The position numbers and the translations under genes were made by a program. Shown one piece after another: positions 17,336 through 26,308 of a stretch of 64,000 nt of DNA. Source of the DNA: Fibrella rubiginis (GTDB taxonomy: Bacteria > Bacteroidota > Bacteroidia > Cytophagales > Spirosomataceae); NCBI RefSeq assembly GCF_017353185.1, contig NZ_JAFMYV010000009.1:186001-250000 (forward strand), in the 5' to 3' direction. Position 1 is the first letter of the stretch, and the number at the start of each line of letters is the position of its first letter. The notes below the pieces were generated by a model, which ran no database searches, had not been told where the DNA came from, and saw nothing but the letters and a program-made list of their open reading frames with translations.

Positions 17336-19953
17336 TGGCTGGTTTTGGTCCGTTGGCGACTGATTAATTTCTGTACTTCCACCGCCCAGAACACGATGCT
17401 CGACACGCCGACAGTGACGCCCAGTTCGGTCCACGACAGCGGCTGCGTGTTGAAGAGGCGGTTGAAAAAGGGCACGTAGATGATGAGTCCCTGCAACGCC
17501 ACCGCCAGCAGCAATGCCCCCAGCATGGGTTTGTTGGCCAGCAGGCTGACGCTGAAAAAGGACGCCTCGTGCGAGCGAATGGCGGCGGCGTTGCCTAACT
17601 GACTGAAGCAGAGTACGGTAAACGTCATCGTCTGCCAGTGCGGCAGGCCCTCCCCAATAGCCCACACCTGAATACCGATGGTGACGGCCCCGATCAGCAG
17701 GCCTACCCACAGGATAAACCAGCCCGTGCCGTCAGCAAACAGGGTTTGTTGGGGATCCACCGGCGGGCGTTTCATGGTGGTTTTCTCGGCGGGTTCGTAG
17801 GCCATCGCCAGGCCGGGCAGCCCGTCGGTAATGAGGTTGACCCACAGAATATGAATGGCCGGCAGCGGGATGGGAAAGCCCAGCAGCGGGGCCAGCGAAA
17901 TCGCCACAATTTCGCCCGCATTGCCCGACATGATGTAGCGGATGAACTTCAGGATATTGTCGAAAATGCGCCGCCCGTGTTTCACCGCCGTCACGATAGT
18001 GGCGAAGTTATCGTCGAGCAGAATCATGTGCGCGGCCTCCTTCGAGACCTCCGTGCCGTTAATACCCATCGCAATGCCGATGTCGGCGTTTTTGAGCGCG
18101 GGCGCATCGTTGACGCCGTCGCCGGTCATGGCTACGTAGTGATGCTGGGCCTGTAATGCGCTGATAATCCGCAGTTTCTGCGCCGGATCGACGCGGGCGT
18201 ACACACGTACCTGCTCCACGATAGCCTCGAAGGCCGGGTCGTCCAGTTTGGTTAGCTCTGGTCCGGTCAGCACCCGGTCGGTGGGGGCGGTGATGATGCC
18301 GAGGGTTTCGGCGATGGCTTTGGCGGTCAGTTTATGGTCGCCGGTAATCATCACCGTATTGATGCCCGCCCGTCGGCATTCGGCCACGGCTTTTTTGGCT
18401 TCTTCGCGGGGTGGGTCAATCAGTCCGGCAAACCCCAGAAAAGTCAGGCCGGTTTCGATGGTTTTTGGCGTCACCTCGGCGGGGAGTTCGGGCAGTAGCC
18501 GGGCGGCGTAGCCCAGAGTGCGGTAGCCTTTTTCGGCCATCGCATCTACCCGTTTCAACAGGTCAGGTACAGCCTGCCCCGCCGAAGCGAGGTTACCCGC
18601 CTGCACCGTGTCGAGTTGTTTGACCAACACTCCCACAGCCCCTTTTGTCAGCGCCAGCACGCCCGAATCGGTCCGGTGCAGGGTGGTCATACATTTGCGG
18701 TCTGAATCAAAGGGCAGTTCGGCGATGCGCGGAAAACGGCCTTCCAACGGCATACGGGCATAGTGTTTGTCGGCGGCGTACCGGGCCAGAGCCACTTCGG
18801 TGGAGTCACCGAGCCAGCCGCCGTCGGCATGCTGCATCACGTCGTTGTTGAGGGCCATCGCCAGCAGCAAGCCATTGTCCTGCCCGAAAAAGGCCGGTGC
18901 TGGTGCTTCGTCTATGGCTTCGACTGTCATCTGGTTGAGGGTCAGCGTACCCGTCTTGTCGGTGCAGATGTAGGTGACAGACCCCAGCGTTTCCACTGCC
19001 GATAATTTCCGTACCAGGGCATGAGTTTTTACTAACCGACTCGCTCCGAGGGCCAGCGCAACCGTCACCACGGCGGGCAGGGCTTCGGGAATGGCTGCTA
19101 CGGCCAGCGAAATAGACACCAGCAGCAGGTTCAGCAGCGGTTCGCCCCGGAGCCAGCCGATACCAAAAAACAGCAGGCAGACCACCACCGCGCCCGCCGC
19201 CAGGTATTTGCCAAACGTACCCAGCCGTTGTTGCAGGGGTGTGGCCGTTTCGTCGGTCTGAATCAGTTTGGCAATCTGCCCCAGTTCGGTGTTCATGCTC
19301 GTCGCCACCACGTAGGCCGTGGCCCGTCCGTTGGTCACGAACGTACCTTTGTAGCCCATATTCAGCCGGTCACCGAGGGCGTAACTGCCCTCAGGCAGCG
19401 TAGCGGAGCTTTTTTCGATGTTGTCCGACTCCCCCGTCAGCGACGATTCATCAACTTTCAGGGCGTGGGTATCCAGAAACCGGACGTCGGCGGGGATTAC
19501 GTTACCGGCTTCCAGCATCGTCACGTCGCCGGGCACGAGGTCGGCGGCGTCCAGTGTTGCGGGTTGTCCGTTTCGCAGGACCTGCGCCTGACTGGTAGCC
19601 ATCTTTTTCAGGGCAGCCATCGCTTTTTCGGCCTGGTATTCCTGAAAAAAGCCGATTACGGCGTTGAGCACCACAATCGCCAGAATGACGTAGGTCGATT
19701 TCCACTCACCCACTACGCCCGAAATACCGGCCGCCGCCAGCAACACCAGTATCATCACGTCGGTAAACTGATGGAACAGAATCAGCCAGACGGTCCTGGT
19801 TTTGGCATCGGTAATCTGATTCGGGCCATACTTGCCAAGCCGCTGCCGGGCCGTGTCGGCATCAAGTCCGGCGGGCGACGTGCCCAGCACGCTGGCTACC
19901 TCGGCAACGGGCGTGGTATGGTAGTTCGGGTTATTTTTGGCATAGACCAGCAT
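17332..19953 (-). CDS. Calcium-type (P2) cation-translocating P-type ATPase
   Basis: 873 aa from ATG 19953 (an in-frame GTG at 20004 would add 17 residues with no homology). Cation ATPase N-domain (TARQRLGKYGPNQIT), actuator motif SLTGESDN, M4 motif AIPEALPAVV, phosphorylated Asp332 in CTDKTGTLTLNQ, hinge TGDGVNDAPALKNADIGIAMG, and a C-terminal cation ATPase domain with about four helices (PAIHILWVNLITDGLPGLA). The PEALP motif and overall layout fit SERCA/PMR1-like Ca2+ or Ca2+/Mn2+ pumps rather than heavy-metal P1B pumps; no N-terminal metal-binding CxxC domain is present. First gene of a two-ATPase operon, its stop overlapping the next ATG. Confidence 0.92.
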   Translation of the reverse strand: MLVYAKNNPNYHTTPVAEVASVLGTSPAGLDADTARQRLGKYGPNQITDAKTRTVWLILFHQFTDVMILVLLAAAGISGVVGEWKSTYVILAIVVLNAVIGFFQEYQAEKAMAALKKMATSQAQVLRNGQPATLDAADLVPGDVTMLEAGNVIPADVRFLDTHALKVDESSLTGESDNIEKSSATLPEGSYALGDRLNMGYKGTFVTNGRATAYVVATSMNTELGQIAKLIQTDETATPLQQRLGTFGKYLAAGAVVVCLLFFGIGWLRGEPLLNLLLVSISLAVAAIPEALPAVVTVALALGASRLVKTHALVRKLSAVETLGSVTYICTDKTGTLTLNQMTVEAIDEAPAPAFFGQDNGLLLAMALNNDVMQHADGGWLGDSTEVALARYAADKHYARMPLEGRFPRIAELPFDSDRKCMTTLHRTDSGVLALTKGAVGVLVKQLDTVQAGNLASAGQAVPDLLKRVDAMAEKGYRTLGYAARLLPELPAEVTPKTIETGLTFLGFAGLIDPPREEAKKAVAECRRAGINTVMITGDHKLTAKAIAETLGIITAPTDRVLTGPELTKLDDPAFEAIVEQVRVYARVDPAQKLRIISALQAQHHYVAMTGDGVNDAPALKNADIGIAMGINGTEVSKEAAHMILLDDNFATIVTAVKHGRRIFDNILKFIRYIMSGNAGEIVAISLAPLLGFPIPLPAIHILWVNLITDGLPGLAMAYEPAEKTTMKRPPVDPQQTLFADGTGWFILWVGLLIGAVTIGIQVWAIGEGLPHWQTMTFTVLCFSQLGNAAAIRSHEASFFSVSLLANKPMLGALLLAVALQGLIIYVPFFNRLFNTQPLSWTELGVTVGVSSIVFWAVEVQKLISRQRTKTSQ

Positions 19954-20571
19954 AGGGACGGTGGTCAGAAACGAAAAAGTAGCCGCGTTGCCCAGGTTGA
20001 GCACCTGGTAGAAAACCCTGATTTTGCGCCGCGAACAGAATGACTATAAATGGCTTTGTGGCATGAATAACAGCTGACAAAATTGTCAAGCGATTTTAAC
20101 GCCTTCCTCGGTCTGCTTTTTTCGTGTATCAGCTACGTGGCTTCGTGCCAGACGGCGGGTGCATCACGTGGTGAATAGGCACGAACGTCAGCAGTCGCTT
20201 TGCAGGGCTAGCTAACTGGCACTTTCGAGTAGGCGGAAAGGCCGGTGGTGATAAGGATCTTGGTCATGGTTGCGGGTTGGGTCAGGGTGCGTTGGCTGGT
20301 GATTGGCTACGTCTGGTCAAAGGGCTTAGAGCGCAAAGCAAAACGCAGAATAATAGACTATTACAAAAAATTAGCATGGTAGCAGACTACAGCCAGCGGT
20401 GATTCAAAACCAGCTGTCTCTCCGACCGGCTTTACAAAGATTACCCACTCAACAAAGGCAGGACATGACGCCGGTCATGCCTTTGGTTGACGAATGATAG
20501 GTGTGCCTTGTCAGGAATTGCCGCCACGATAGCTACATCGGCCCGGACAGTTGTAGGGGTTGCGTCAACGT
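19954..20571. other. 618-bp gap between two minus-strand genes
   Basis: No convincing reading frame or RNA was found. It must hold the promoter of the ATPase operon, but no exact TAnnTTTG box is visible on the minus strand. A weak ATGAC/GTCAT hairpin lies near 20462-20477, and words such as GGGCTTAGAGCGCAAAGC near 20320 resemble a decayed copy of the GCTTCGC-type palindromes. Confidence 0.5.
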
Positions 20572-21423
20572 CTAGCTGACAAGCAGTAATGCCCGCGAAA
20601 GCTGAACCGCCTCAGCAAAACGTTCGGGGTTTATGTTTGTGGCAATGCCCATTGCCCCCAGCGTATCGAGGATAACCTCTGTGGGCAGGTTCCCCGTGAG
20701 CGAATCAGCCGCCATCGGACACCCGCCGAGGCCACCGATGGCTCCCTCCAGGCGGCTCACCCCGGCATCAACTGCCGCCCGTATCTTGGCGGGCGCTTCG
20801 CCGGGGAGGGCGTGCAAATGCGCCCCGAATTTGTGGTGCGGGAAGGCGTCGGACAACTCGTTGAACAGGGCCTCGATGGCATCGGGAGTGGCCGTGCCGA
20901 TGGTGTCGGAGGGGACAATGTGTTTGATACCGAAGTCAGTGAGGCGGGCCGTGAAATCGAGCATCAGGGCCGGGCTATAGGGATCGCCATACGGATTGCC
21001 GAAACCCATAGATAAATACACAACCAGTTCTTTATCAGCCTGTTGGCTCATACTGTGCATGGCCGCTATATCGGTCATGGCCTCGGCGATAGACTTATTG
21101 GTGTTGCGCTGCTGAAACGTTTCCGACACCGACAGCGGGAAGCCCAGGTACCGGATGGGTTCATAAGAAACAGCCTGCTCAGCCCCGCGTACATTGGCTA
21201 CAATGGCCAGCAGTTTCGTGGCCGACGACGCCCAATTCAACCCGGCCAGTACTTCGGCGGTATCGCGCATCTGCGGCATGGCTTTGGGCGATACAAACGA
21301 GCCAAAATCAAGCACGTCGAAGCCCACAGTCAGGAGGGCGTTGAGGTAGCGAATTTTATCGGCTGTCGGAATAAACCGGGTCAGGCCCTGCATGGCATCG
21401 CGCGGGCATTCGGTGAGGTGCAT
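20572..21423 (-). CDS. Hydroxymethylglutaryl-CoA lyase-like (HMGL family) enzyme
   Basis: 283 aa, the usual length of bacterial HMG-CoA lyases. TIM-barrel motifs: ECPRDAMQG at the N terminus (canonical E-x-x-R-D-G-x-Q, here with Ala-Met replacing Gly-Leu), FGSFVSPKAMPQM, SDTIGTATPDAI, FGAHLHALPGEA with metal-ligand His residues, and GLGGCPMAADSLTGNLPTE matching the catalytic Cys loop GLGGCP. Family members cleave HMG-CoA to acetyl-CoA and acetoacetate in leucine or ketone-body metabolism. It stands alone on its strand. A purine/pyrimidine-biased tract (about 21427-21455) lies immediately upstream of its start. Confidence 0.88.
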   Translation of the reverse strand: MHLTECPRDAMQGLTRFIPTADKIRYLNALLTVGFDVLDFGSFVSPKAMPQMRDTAEVLAGLNWASSATKLLAIVANVRGAEQAVSYEPIRYLGFPLSVSETFQQRNTNKSIAEAMTDIAAMHSMSQQADKELVVYLSMGFGNPYGDPYSPALMLDFTARLTDFGIKHIVPSDTIGTATPDAIEALFNELSDAFPHHKFGAHLHALPGEAPAKIRAAVDAGVSRLEGAIGGLGGCPMAADSLTGNLPTEVILDTLGAMGIATNINPERFAEAVQLSRALLLVS

Positions 21424-21533
21424 AGCGAGGAGGAAAGGAGAAAGGGGGGAGAGGGGAAATGCGTGTTAAACGAAATGGCAAACTTGCGCGTTTGAGCGAT
21501 ATAGTTAACTTGCTGTAAAGCCAACGCAATCAG

Positions 21534-21752
21534 ATGCTAGTTGTAGACATAGAACACGATCAGATCAGCATTCGTCGGGGTGCGATGGAAAAAGATATTC
21601 TGGACATGACACCGGAAGAACGGGAGGCGTATTATGCCCAATGTGCCTTGAAAACGCGTGAACAATTATTTATGGTAAATATGCCTGTAGTTTACCGTCA
21701 GGATGGTCATACGGTTGTTGAAAAGACCGACGGGTCAGTCATTATTTATTAA
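21534..21752 (+). CDS. Small acidic protein preceding a zeta-toxin-like kinase; candidate antitoxin
   Basis: 72 aa (or 55 aa from the internal ATG 21585). I do not recognise the family. It contains an acidic, helix-prone stretch MEKDILDMTPEEREAYYAQ and ends in a predicted short beta hairpin (VVYRQDGHTVVEKTDGSVI). It ends 3 nt before the GTG start of the kinase gene, so the two are almost certainly co-translated. Codon use is AT-richer than the flanks. The layout (small acidic protein, then toxin) is that of a type II toxin-antitoxin operon, but no PezA/epsilon similarity is visible. Confidence 0.65.
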   Translation: MLVVDIEHDQISIRRGAMEKDILDMTPEEREAYYAQCALKTREQLFMVNMPVVYRQDGHTVVEKTDGSVIIY

Positions 21753-21755
21753 TTC

Positions 21756-22322
21756 GTGGCGAGTACATATATAATAGCGGGGCCACCGGGAATTGGAAAA
21801 AGTTGGAACGGACATTACTTTGTTAATCCGCAAGTTGGCATTTTAAATCACGATTATATTGCACTTCGCTATAAAAATGCCGGTGTAGAAGATTTTCAAA
21901 GAATAGCCAGCCAAAAGGCGAAAGAATTCGTTACCAGCAAACTAACCAACAAGCTCAATTTTGGCCTTGAATTAAATCTAGGCTTTGATAATCATTATTC
22001 GGTAATTCACGATATTAGACAGCGCGATCCGTTCAGAACTATAACTGTCATTTTATTTTATACCGATGATCTACTGCTCTGCCTAGATCGAGCCAGGGTA
22101 AGGCAACTAGCTGGTGGTCACGATGTTGAACCATCAATAATTGAAGCAATGTACCATAACATATTTCCGCTGCTTGCCAAATATAAATACTTGATCGACA
22201 GGTTGCAACTGGTGAATGTTAGAGCGAAAACCGTAGAATTAATTTATTCCCACCGTTTCTCTTCGCCTGAGCCAGAATTTATTGCCGAAAAACTTCCGGT
22301 ATGGTTTCGATATTATCACTAA
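21756..22322 (+). CDS. Zeta-toxin-like P-loop kinase
   Basis: 188 aa starting at GTG 21756. Walker A GPPGIGKS is at residues 9-16; a later RARVRQLAGGHDV segment from residue 112 matches the R-x3-R-x-GGH-x-V motif of zeta/PezT-like and 'predicted ABC-type ATPase' proteins. Zeta toxins phosphorylate UDP-N-acetylglucosamine; whether this small variant does is unknown. It follows a 72-aa candidate antitoxin and both are AT-richer than their surroundings, suggesting acquisition. The stop codon is immediately followed by the palindrome at 22323-22398. Confidence 0.78.
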   Translation: MASTYIIAGPPGIGKSWNGHYFVNPQVGILNHDYIALRYKNAGVEDFQRIASQKAKEFVTSKLTNKLNFGLELNLGFDNHYSVIHDIRQRDPFRTITVILFYTDDLLLCLDRARVRQLAGGHDVEPSIIEAMYHNIFPLLAKYKYLIDRLQLVNVRAKTVELIYSHRFSSPEPEFIAEKLPVWFRYYH

Positions 22323-22398
22323 ACGTACCACGGACTTCAGTCGGGGACGCCCAGTCCGTAAGAATTATCTTCTTTACGGATTAAAATCCGTGGTACGT
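22323..22398. repeat. Imperfect palindrome filling a convergent gap (ACCACGGACT type)
   Basis: ACGTACCACGGA (22323-22334) pairs with TCCGTGGTACGT (22387-22398), and an inner AGTCCGTAAGA pairs with TCTTTACGGAT, so the whole gap folds. A GTCGGGGACGCC word in the left half is also found, inverted, in the 8421-8599 element. It occupies the space between two convergent stop codons (22322 and 22403) almost exactly and could act as a bidirectional terminator. Confidence 0.7.
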
Positions 22399-22402
22399 AC
22401 GA

Positions 22403-23530
22403 TTACTCCTGATTAAAACTCTTCATAATCCAGCCGCCGCCGATGACGTCGTTGCCTTCGTAGAAGACGGCCGATTGGCCGGGAGCAATAGCCGAGACGC
22501 CCTCGTCGAAATGGACCTCGATTTTGTCGGGGGCGGTTTGCATGATGGTGGCGGGTGTACCGGCGTCTTTGTAGCGCACCTTCGTTACCGTCTGCAGGGG
22601 GGCGTCGATGGTGGGGTACTTTTGCAGGTTCAGTTTGCTCACCAGCATGCCGTTGCGGTAGAGGTCTTTGTCGAGGCCCAGGATCACTTCGTTGGTCTCT
22701 TTCCGGATTTCCGTCACAAACACGGGGTGGCCCAGCGCAATGCCAAGGCCCTTCCGTTGTCCGATGGTATAGAACGGATAGCCCTCATGTTTACCCACCA
22801 CTTTACCGGTGCTTTCCATCACGAAATTACCACCTGCCACCTCGGCTTCCAGCGTAGGTACGCGGCGTTTCAGAAAGCCCCGGTAGTCATTATCGGGTAC
22901 GAAGCAGATTTCGTATGACTCTGATTTAGAGACCAGTTCCATGAATCCACGCTCGGTAGCCATCTCCCTGATTTCGGTTTTGCGCAAATTCCCCAGGGGT
23001 AAAATCGTTCGCGCCAGACTCTCCTGCGACACACCCCAGAGTACGTAGGACTGGTCTTTCAGGGTATCGACGCCTTTCGAAATCACGTACCGCCCGTTCG
23101 ATGGCCCTTCGGTGGTGTCTTGCCGAATGTGGGCGTAGTGACCCGTGGCAATGTGTTCACAGTCAAGGCGGTCCGCCCGGCGCAGCAGCGCGTCCCATTT
23201 GATGTGGGTGTTGCACATGACGCAGGGGTTGGGCGTGCGTCCGTCGAGGTATTCGCCCGTGAAGTGGTCGATGACAGCATCGCCAAACTCGTTGCGGATG
23301 TCGAGGATGTAGTGGGGGAAACCCAGGCTGACAGCAATGTTGCGGGCATCGTTGATAGAATCCAGACTACAGCAGCCGGTCTCTTTTTTGGTCCCGCCCG
23401 ACGAGGCGTAGTCCCAGGTTTTCATGGTCATGCCAATGACCTCATAGCCTTCTTCGTGGAGCAGCACCGCCGCCAGCGAAGAGTCGATCCCGCCGCTCAT
23501 GGCGACCAGGATTCGTCCGTGTTTACTCAT
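22403..23530 (-). CDS. mnmA: tRNA 2-thiouridine(34) synthase
   Basis: 375 aa, the normal length. MnmA thiolates U34 of Lys, Glu and Gln tRNAs using sulfur from a desulfurase relay. The PP-loop VAMSGGIDSSLAA is at the N terminus; GRTPNPCVMCN holds the first catalytic Cys; SYEICFVPD holds the second; YTIGQRKGLGIALG and the C-terminal beta domain are typical. An exact Bacteroidota -7 box on the minus strand (23577-23584) lies about 47 nt upstream of the ATG. It is divergent from the FAH-family gene. Confidence 0.96.
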   Translation of the reverse strand: MSKHGRILVAMSGGIDSSLAAVLLHEEGYEVIGMTMKTWDYASSGGTKKETGCCSLDSINDARNIAVSLGFPHYILDIRNEFGDAVIDHFTGEYLDGRTPNPCVMCNTHIKWDALLRRADRLDCEHIATGHYAHIRQDTTEGPSNGRYVISKGVDTLKDQSYVLWGVSQESLARTILPLGNLRKTEIREMATERGFMELVSKSESYEICFVPDNDYRGFLKRRVPTLEAEVAGGNFVMESTGKVVGKHEGYPFYTIGQRKGLGIALGHPVFVTEIRKETNEVILGLDKDLYRNGMLVSKLNLQKYPTIDAPLQTVTKVRYKDAGTPATIMQTAPDKIEVHFDEGVSAIAPGQSAVFYEGNDVIGGGWIMKSFNQE

Positions 23531-23576
23531 GGTATCTGAGCGGGTTCAAAGTCCGCCGATAGAATTAATGTGATTG

Positions 23577-23584
23577 CAAAGTTA
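23577..23584 (-). promoter_or_regulatory. Candidate -7 box (TAACTTTG) for mnmA
   Basis: The minus strand reads TAACTTTG, an exact match to the Bacteroidota TAnnTTTG element, about 47 nt upstream of the mnmA ATG. No strong -33 TTTG was identified, so this is a single-box call. Confidence 0.5.
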
Positions 23585-23638
23585 GTCAACGACGAAGCGC
23601 GACCGAATAGTTTCTGGGTACAGCGTGCTTTCACTGCC

Positions 23639-24478
23639 ATGAAACTCTACCGCACTACGGCTGGCATTGTGCTGGAAAAAGACGGCCAGGTCAAACTGCT
23701 GGCACAGTCGAACTGGGATACCTACGTTAACCGCGACGACCTTTTCGATAGTATGTTGGCCGATTTTGACCGTCAACAGTCCGAAGTTAACTCATTGGAC
23801 TGGCTGTCGTCGCAACACATCTTGGCGCCTATCCAGAGCCAGGAAATCTGGGCGTCGGGGGTAACGTACCTGCGTAGCCGTGATGCCCGCATGGACGAGT
23901 CGAAAGAGTCGGGCGGCGACACCTTCTACGACAAAGTATATGATGCCGAACGACCCGAACTGTTCTTCAAAGCCACCGCCGGGCGCACGGTAGGCACCCA
24001 TGATGCCGTCCGTATTCGCCGCGACTCGACCTGGGACGTGCCGGAGCCGGAGCTAACCCTATTTGTGACGAGTTCGGGTAAGATTGTGGGCTACACGGCG
24101 GGCAACGACATGAGTTCGCGGAGCATTGAAGGGGAGAACCCGTTGTATTTGCCCCAGGCCAAAAGCTACGACCGTTGCGCCGCGCTTGGCCCCTGCCTCT
24201 ATGTACCCGGTCAACCAATTTCGCCCGATACGCAAATCAGCCTGACCATTGAACGGGGGGGCGAGATGCAGTTTTCGGGGCAGATTTCCATCAGTCAGAT
24301 GAAACGCAGCCATACCGAGCTGGTCTCGTTTCTTTTCCGCGAATGCAGCTTTCCAAATGGTGTATTTTTGATGACGGGTACGGGCATTGTACCACCCAAT
24401 ACGTTCACGCTCCAGTCTGGCGACCAGATTACGATCACGATTGACGGCATTGGTACCCTCCACAACTGGGTAGAATGA
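23639..24478 (+). CDS. Fumarylacetoacetate hydrolase (FAH) family protein
   Basis: 279 aa from ATG 23639; the frame extends to 23570, but homology begins at MKLYRTTAGIVLEKDG. FAH core motifs: TYLRSRDARMDES, PELFFKATAGRTVG, WDVPEPELTLF with metal-binding Glu residues, GYTAGNDMSSRSIEGENPLY, and AKSYDRCAALGP. Family members hydrolyse or dehydrate acyl-pyruvate and 2-keto-3-deoxy sugar acids. An aldehyde dehydrogenase of the ketoglutarate-semialdehyde type starts 8 nt after its stop, so together they resemble the last steps of an oxidative pentose or sugar-acid pathway (2-keto-3-deoxypentonate to 2-oxoglutarate). That pathway role is inferred. Confidence 0.9.
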   Translation: MKLYRTTAGIVLEKDGQVKLLAQSNWDTYVNRDDLFDSMLADFDRQQSEVNSLDWLSSQHILAPIQSQEIWASGVTYLRSRDARMDESKESGGDTFYDKVYDAERPELFFKATAGRTVGTHDAVRIRRDSTWDVPEPELTLFVTSSGKIVGYTAGNDMSSRSIEGENPLYLPQAKSYDRCAALGPCLYVPGQPISPDTQISLTIERGGEMQFSGQISISQMKRSHTELVSFLFRECSFPNGVFLMTGTGIVPPNTFTLQSGDQITITIDGIGTLHNWVE

Positions 24479-24485
24479 GAAACAT

Positions 24486-25982
24486 ATGCAACTAACTGGA
24501 AAACAATTGATTGGTGCGGACATTGTGGCCGAGGGTACGACCACCTTTCACGGCTACACACCGCACAACGGGCAACCCACGGCAACAACATTCTATGAGG
24601 CCACCGACGCCGAAATTGATCGCGCCGTAGCCCTGGCCGATAACGCTTTCTGGACCTACCGCAAAACGTTGGACGTGCAACGGGCGGCGTTTCTGGAGGC
24701 CATCGCCACCGAAATCCTGGCCCTGGGCATCGACCTTATCGACATGGCCTCGCAGGAATCGGCCTTGCCAACGGCGCGGATTGAAGGGGAACGGGGGCGC
24801 ACCGTGGCGCAGTTGCGGCTGTTTGCCACCTTCATTCGCGACGAAACCTGGGTTCGGCCCATCAGCAGCCCGTTGCAGCTTCAGAAGATGCCCAACGGCG
24901 AACCGGCCATGCTCCATCAGCGGCAGATTGCGCTGGGACCGGTGGCGGTATTTGGCGCGAGTAACTTCCCGCTGGCGTTTTCGGTAGCGGGGGGCGACAC
25001 GGTGTCGGCCCTGGCGGCTGGTTGTCCGGTGGTGTTCAAAGCGCACCCCGCGCACCCCGCCACCTGCGAGATGGTGGGCCGCGCTATCCTGAATGCGGCG
25101 CAGCAAACGGGCATGCCTGGGGGTGTATTTTCGCTTGTCCACGGCGCGTCGAATCGGGTGGGGGAGCGGCTGGTGCAGCACCCGGCCATCAAAGCGGTGG
25201 GCTTCACCGGTTCATTTCGGGGGGGCAAGGCACTGTATGACCTGGCCGTTCGGCGACCGGAGCCGATTCCGGTTTATGCCGAAATGGGCAGCACCAACCC
25301 TGTCTTTTTCCTGCCTGGTGCCCTGGTTGGCCAATCCGACCAACTGGCCGCTTCCTTTGCGGCATCGGTCACGCAGGGGGTAGGTCAGTTTTGCACCAAT
25401 CCCGGCCTGTTTGTCACAAGTGATACGGCAACCAATTTTACCACCGAACTAGCCCGGCAATTGAGTGCCATGCCCACCGGCACTATGCTGACGGCTGGTA
25501 TTCAACAGGCTTATAGTCATGGTATTATGCATCAGCGGTCTGTTGCCGGAACGCAGCAGCCAACTCCCTGGACGGGAAACGGCGCGCAGCCGCATTTGCT
25601 GCTGACGTCGGTGGAAAATGCGCTGCAACACCCCGAATTATCGGAAGAAGTATTTGGCCCGTCGACGGTGGGCGTGCTGGCGCAATCGAAGGAGGAACTG
25701 CTCTCGTTTGCCCGACAACTGACCGGGCACCTCACGGCCACGATCCACGGCACCGAAGCTGACCTTGCCGAGTATGCCGACCTCGTCGACATCCTGACCA
25801 CGAAGGTGGGGCGGCTGGTATTCAACGGTTTCCCCACGGGCGTAGAAGTCAACCACGCGATGGTGCACGGCGGCCCGTTCCCCGCCACCACCGACAGCCG
25901 CAGCACGTCGGTAGGCACCACGGCCATTTACCGCTTTACAAGACCAATCTGTTTTCAGGGGTTTCCGGGAGGGACTGTGTAA
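24486..25982 (+). CDS. NADP-type aldehyde dehydrogenase, alpha-ketoglutarate-semialdehyde dehydrogenase-like
   Basis: 498 aa. Aldehyde dehydrogenase motifs: FGASNFPLAFSVAGGDTVSA, KAHPAHPATCE, GFTGSFRGGKALYDLA, VYAEMGSTNPVFFLP with the general-base Glu, and catalytic Cys303 in GVGQFCTNPGLF. The His/Pro-rich HPAHP segment and overall form fit the KGSADH subgroup that converts 2,5-dioxopentanoate to 2-oxoglutarate. It begins 8 nt after the FAH-family gene and is probably co-transcribed. The C terminus CFQGFPGGTV is slightly shorter than I recall for relatives, not enough to suggest truncation of the catalytic domain. Confidence 0.92.
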   Translation: MQLTGKQLIGADIVAEGTTTFHGYTPHNGQPTATTFYEATDAEIDRAVALADNAFWTYRKTLDVQRAAFLEAIATEILALGIDLIDMASQESALPTARIEGERGRTVAQLRLFATFIRDETWVRPISSPLQLQKMPNGEPAMLHQRQIALGPVAVFGASNFPLAFSVAGGDTVSALAAGCPVVFKAHPAHPATCEMVGRAILNAAQQTGMPGGVFSLVHGASNRVGERLVQHPAIKAVGFTGSFRGGKALYDLAVRRPEPIPVYAEMGSTNPVFFLPGALVGQSDQLAASFAASVTQGVGQFCTNPGLFVTSDTATNFTTELARQLSAMPTGTMLTAGIQQAYSHGIMHQRSVAGTQQPTPWTGNGAQPHLLLTSVENALQHPELSEEVFGPSTVGVLAQSKEELLSFARQLTGHLTATIHGTEADLAEYADLVDILTTKVGRLVFNGFPTGVEVNHAMVHGGPFPATTDSRSTSVGTTAIYRFTRPICFQGFPGGTV

Positions 25983-26308
25983 TGTACGTGGAGTTTGCTA
26001 CGTTCACGGTGTACTAATGATAGGTTTTTCCAAAATGCCTGAAAGCTATGGGGTTTGAGTCGGACCCGCGTGCAGGCACACAGCCCCAGGTAGTAACACA
26101 GCGTCACAGCTACCAGTGAAGCAGTCAGGGAAGCTTTTCCTCATGAAAATCTTCCAGTAAGTGCTTAGCCAGGTATATGGGCTTTGGCACTTGACGAATT
26201 AGTGATTGAGGTTGATGCTGTTGCTGGAGCTTTTCCGTTTGTTTATCATAACTCAGATTATAAAGCAGGTAGATTCGTCAAGAGATGCATCCTAGAAGGC
26301 TTGTTATC
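25983..26308. other. Gap before the AT-rich orphan genes
   Basis: About 325 bp without a supportable gene. Base composition falls from GC-rich to AT-rich across it, marking the left edge of an AT-rich patch that runs to about 27.9 kb. A minus-strand open stretch near 25990-26130 has a vaguely protein-like translation but no start and no recognisable family; it may be a gene remnant. Confidence 0.4.
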
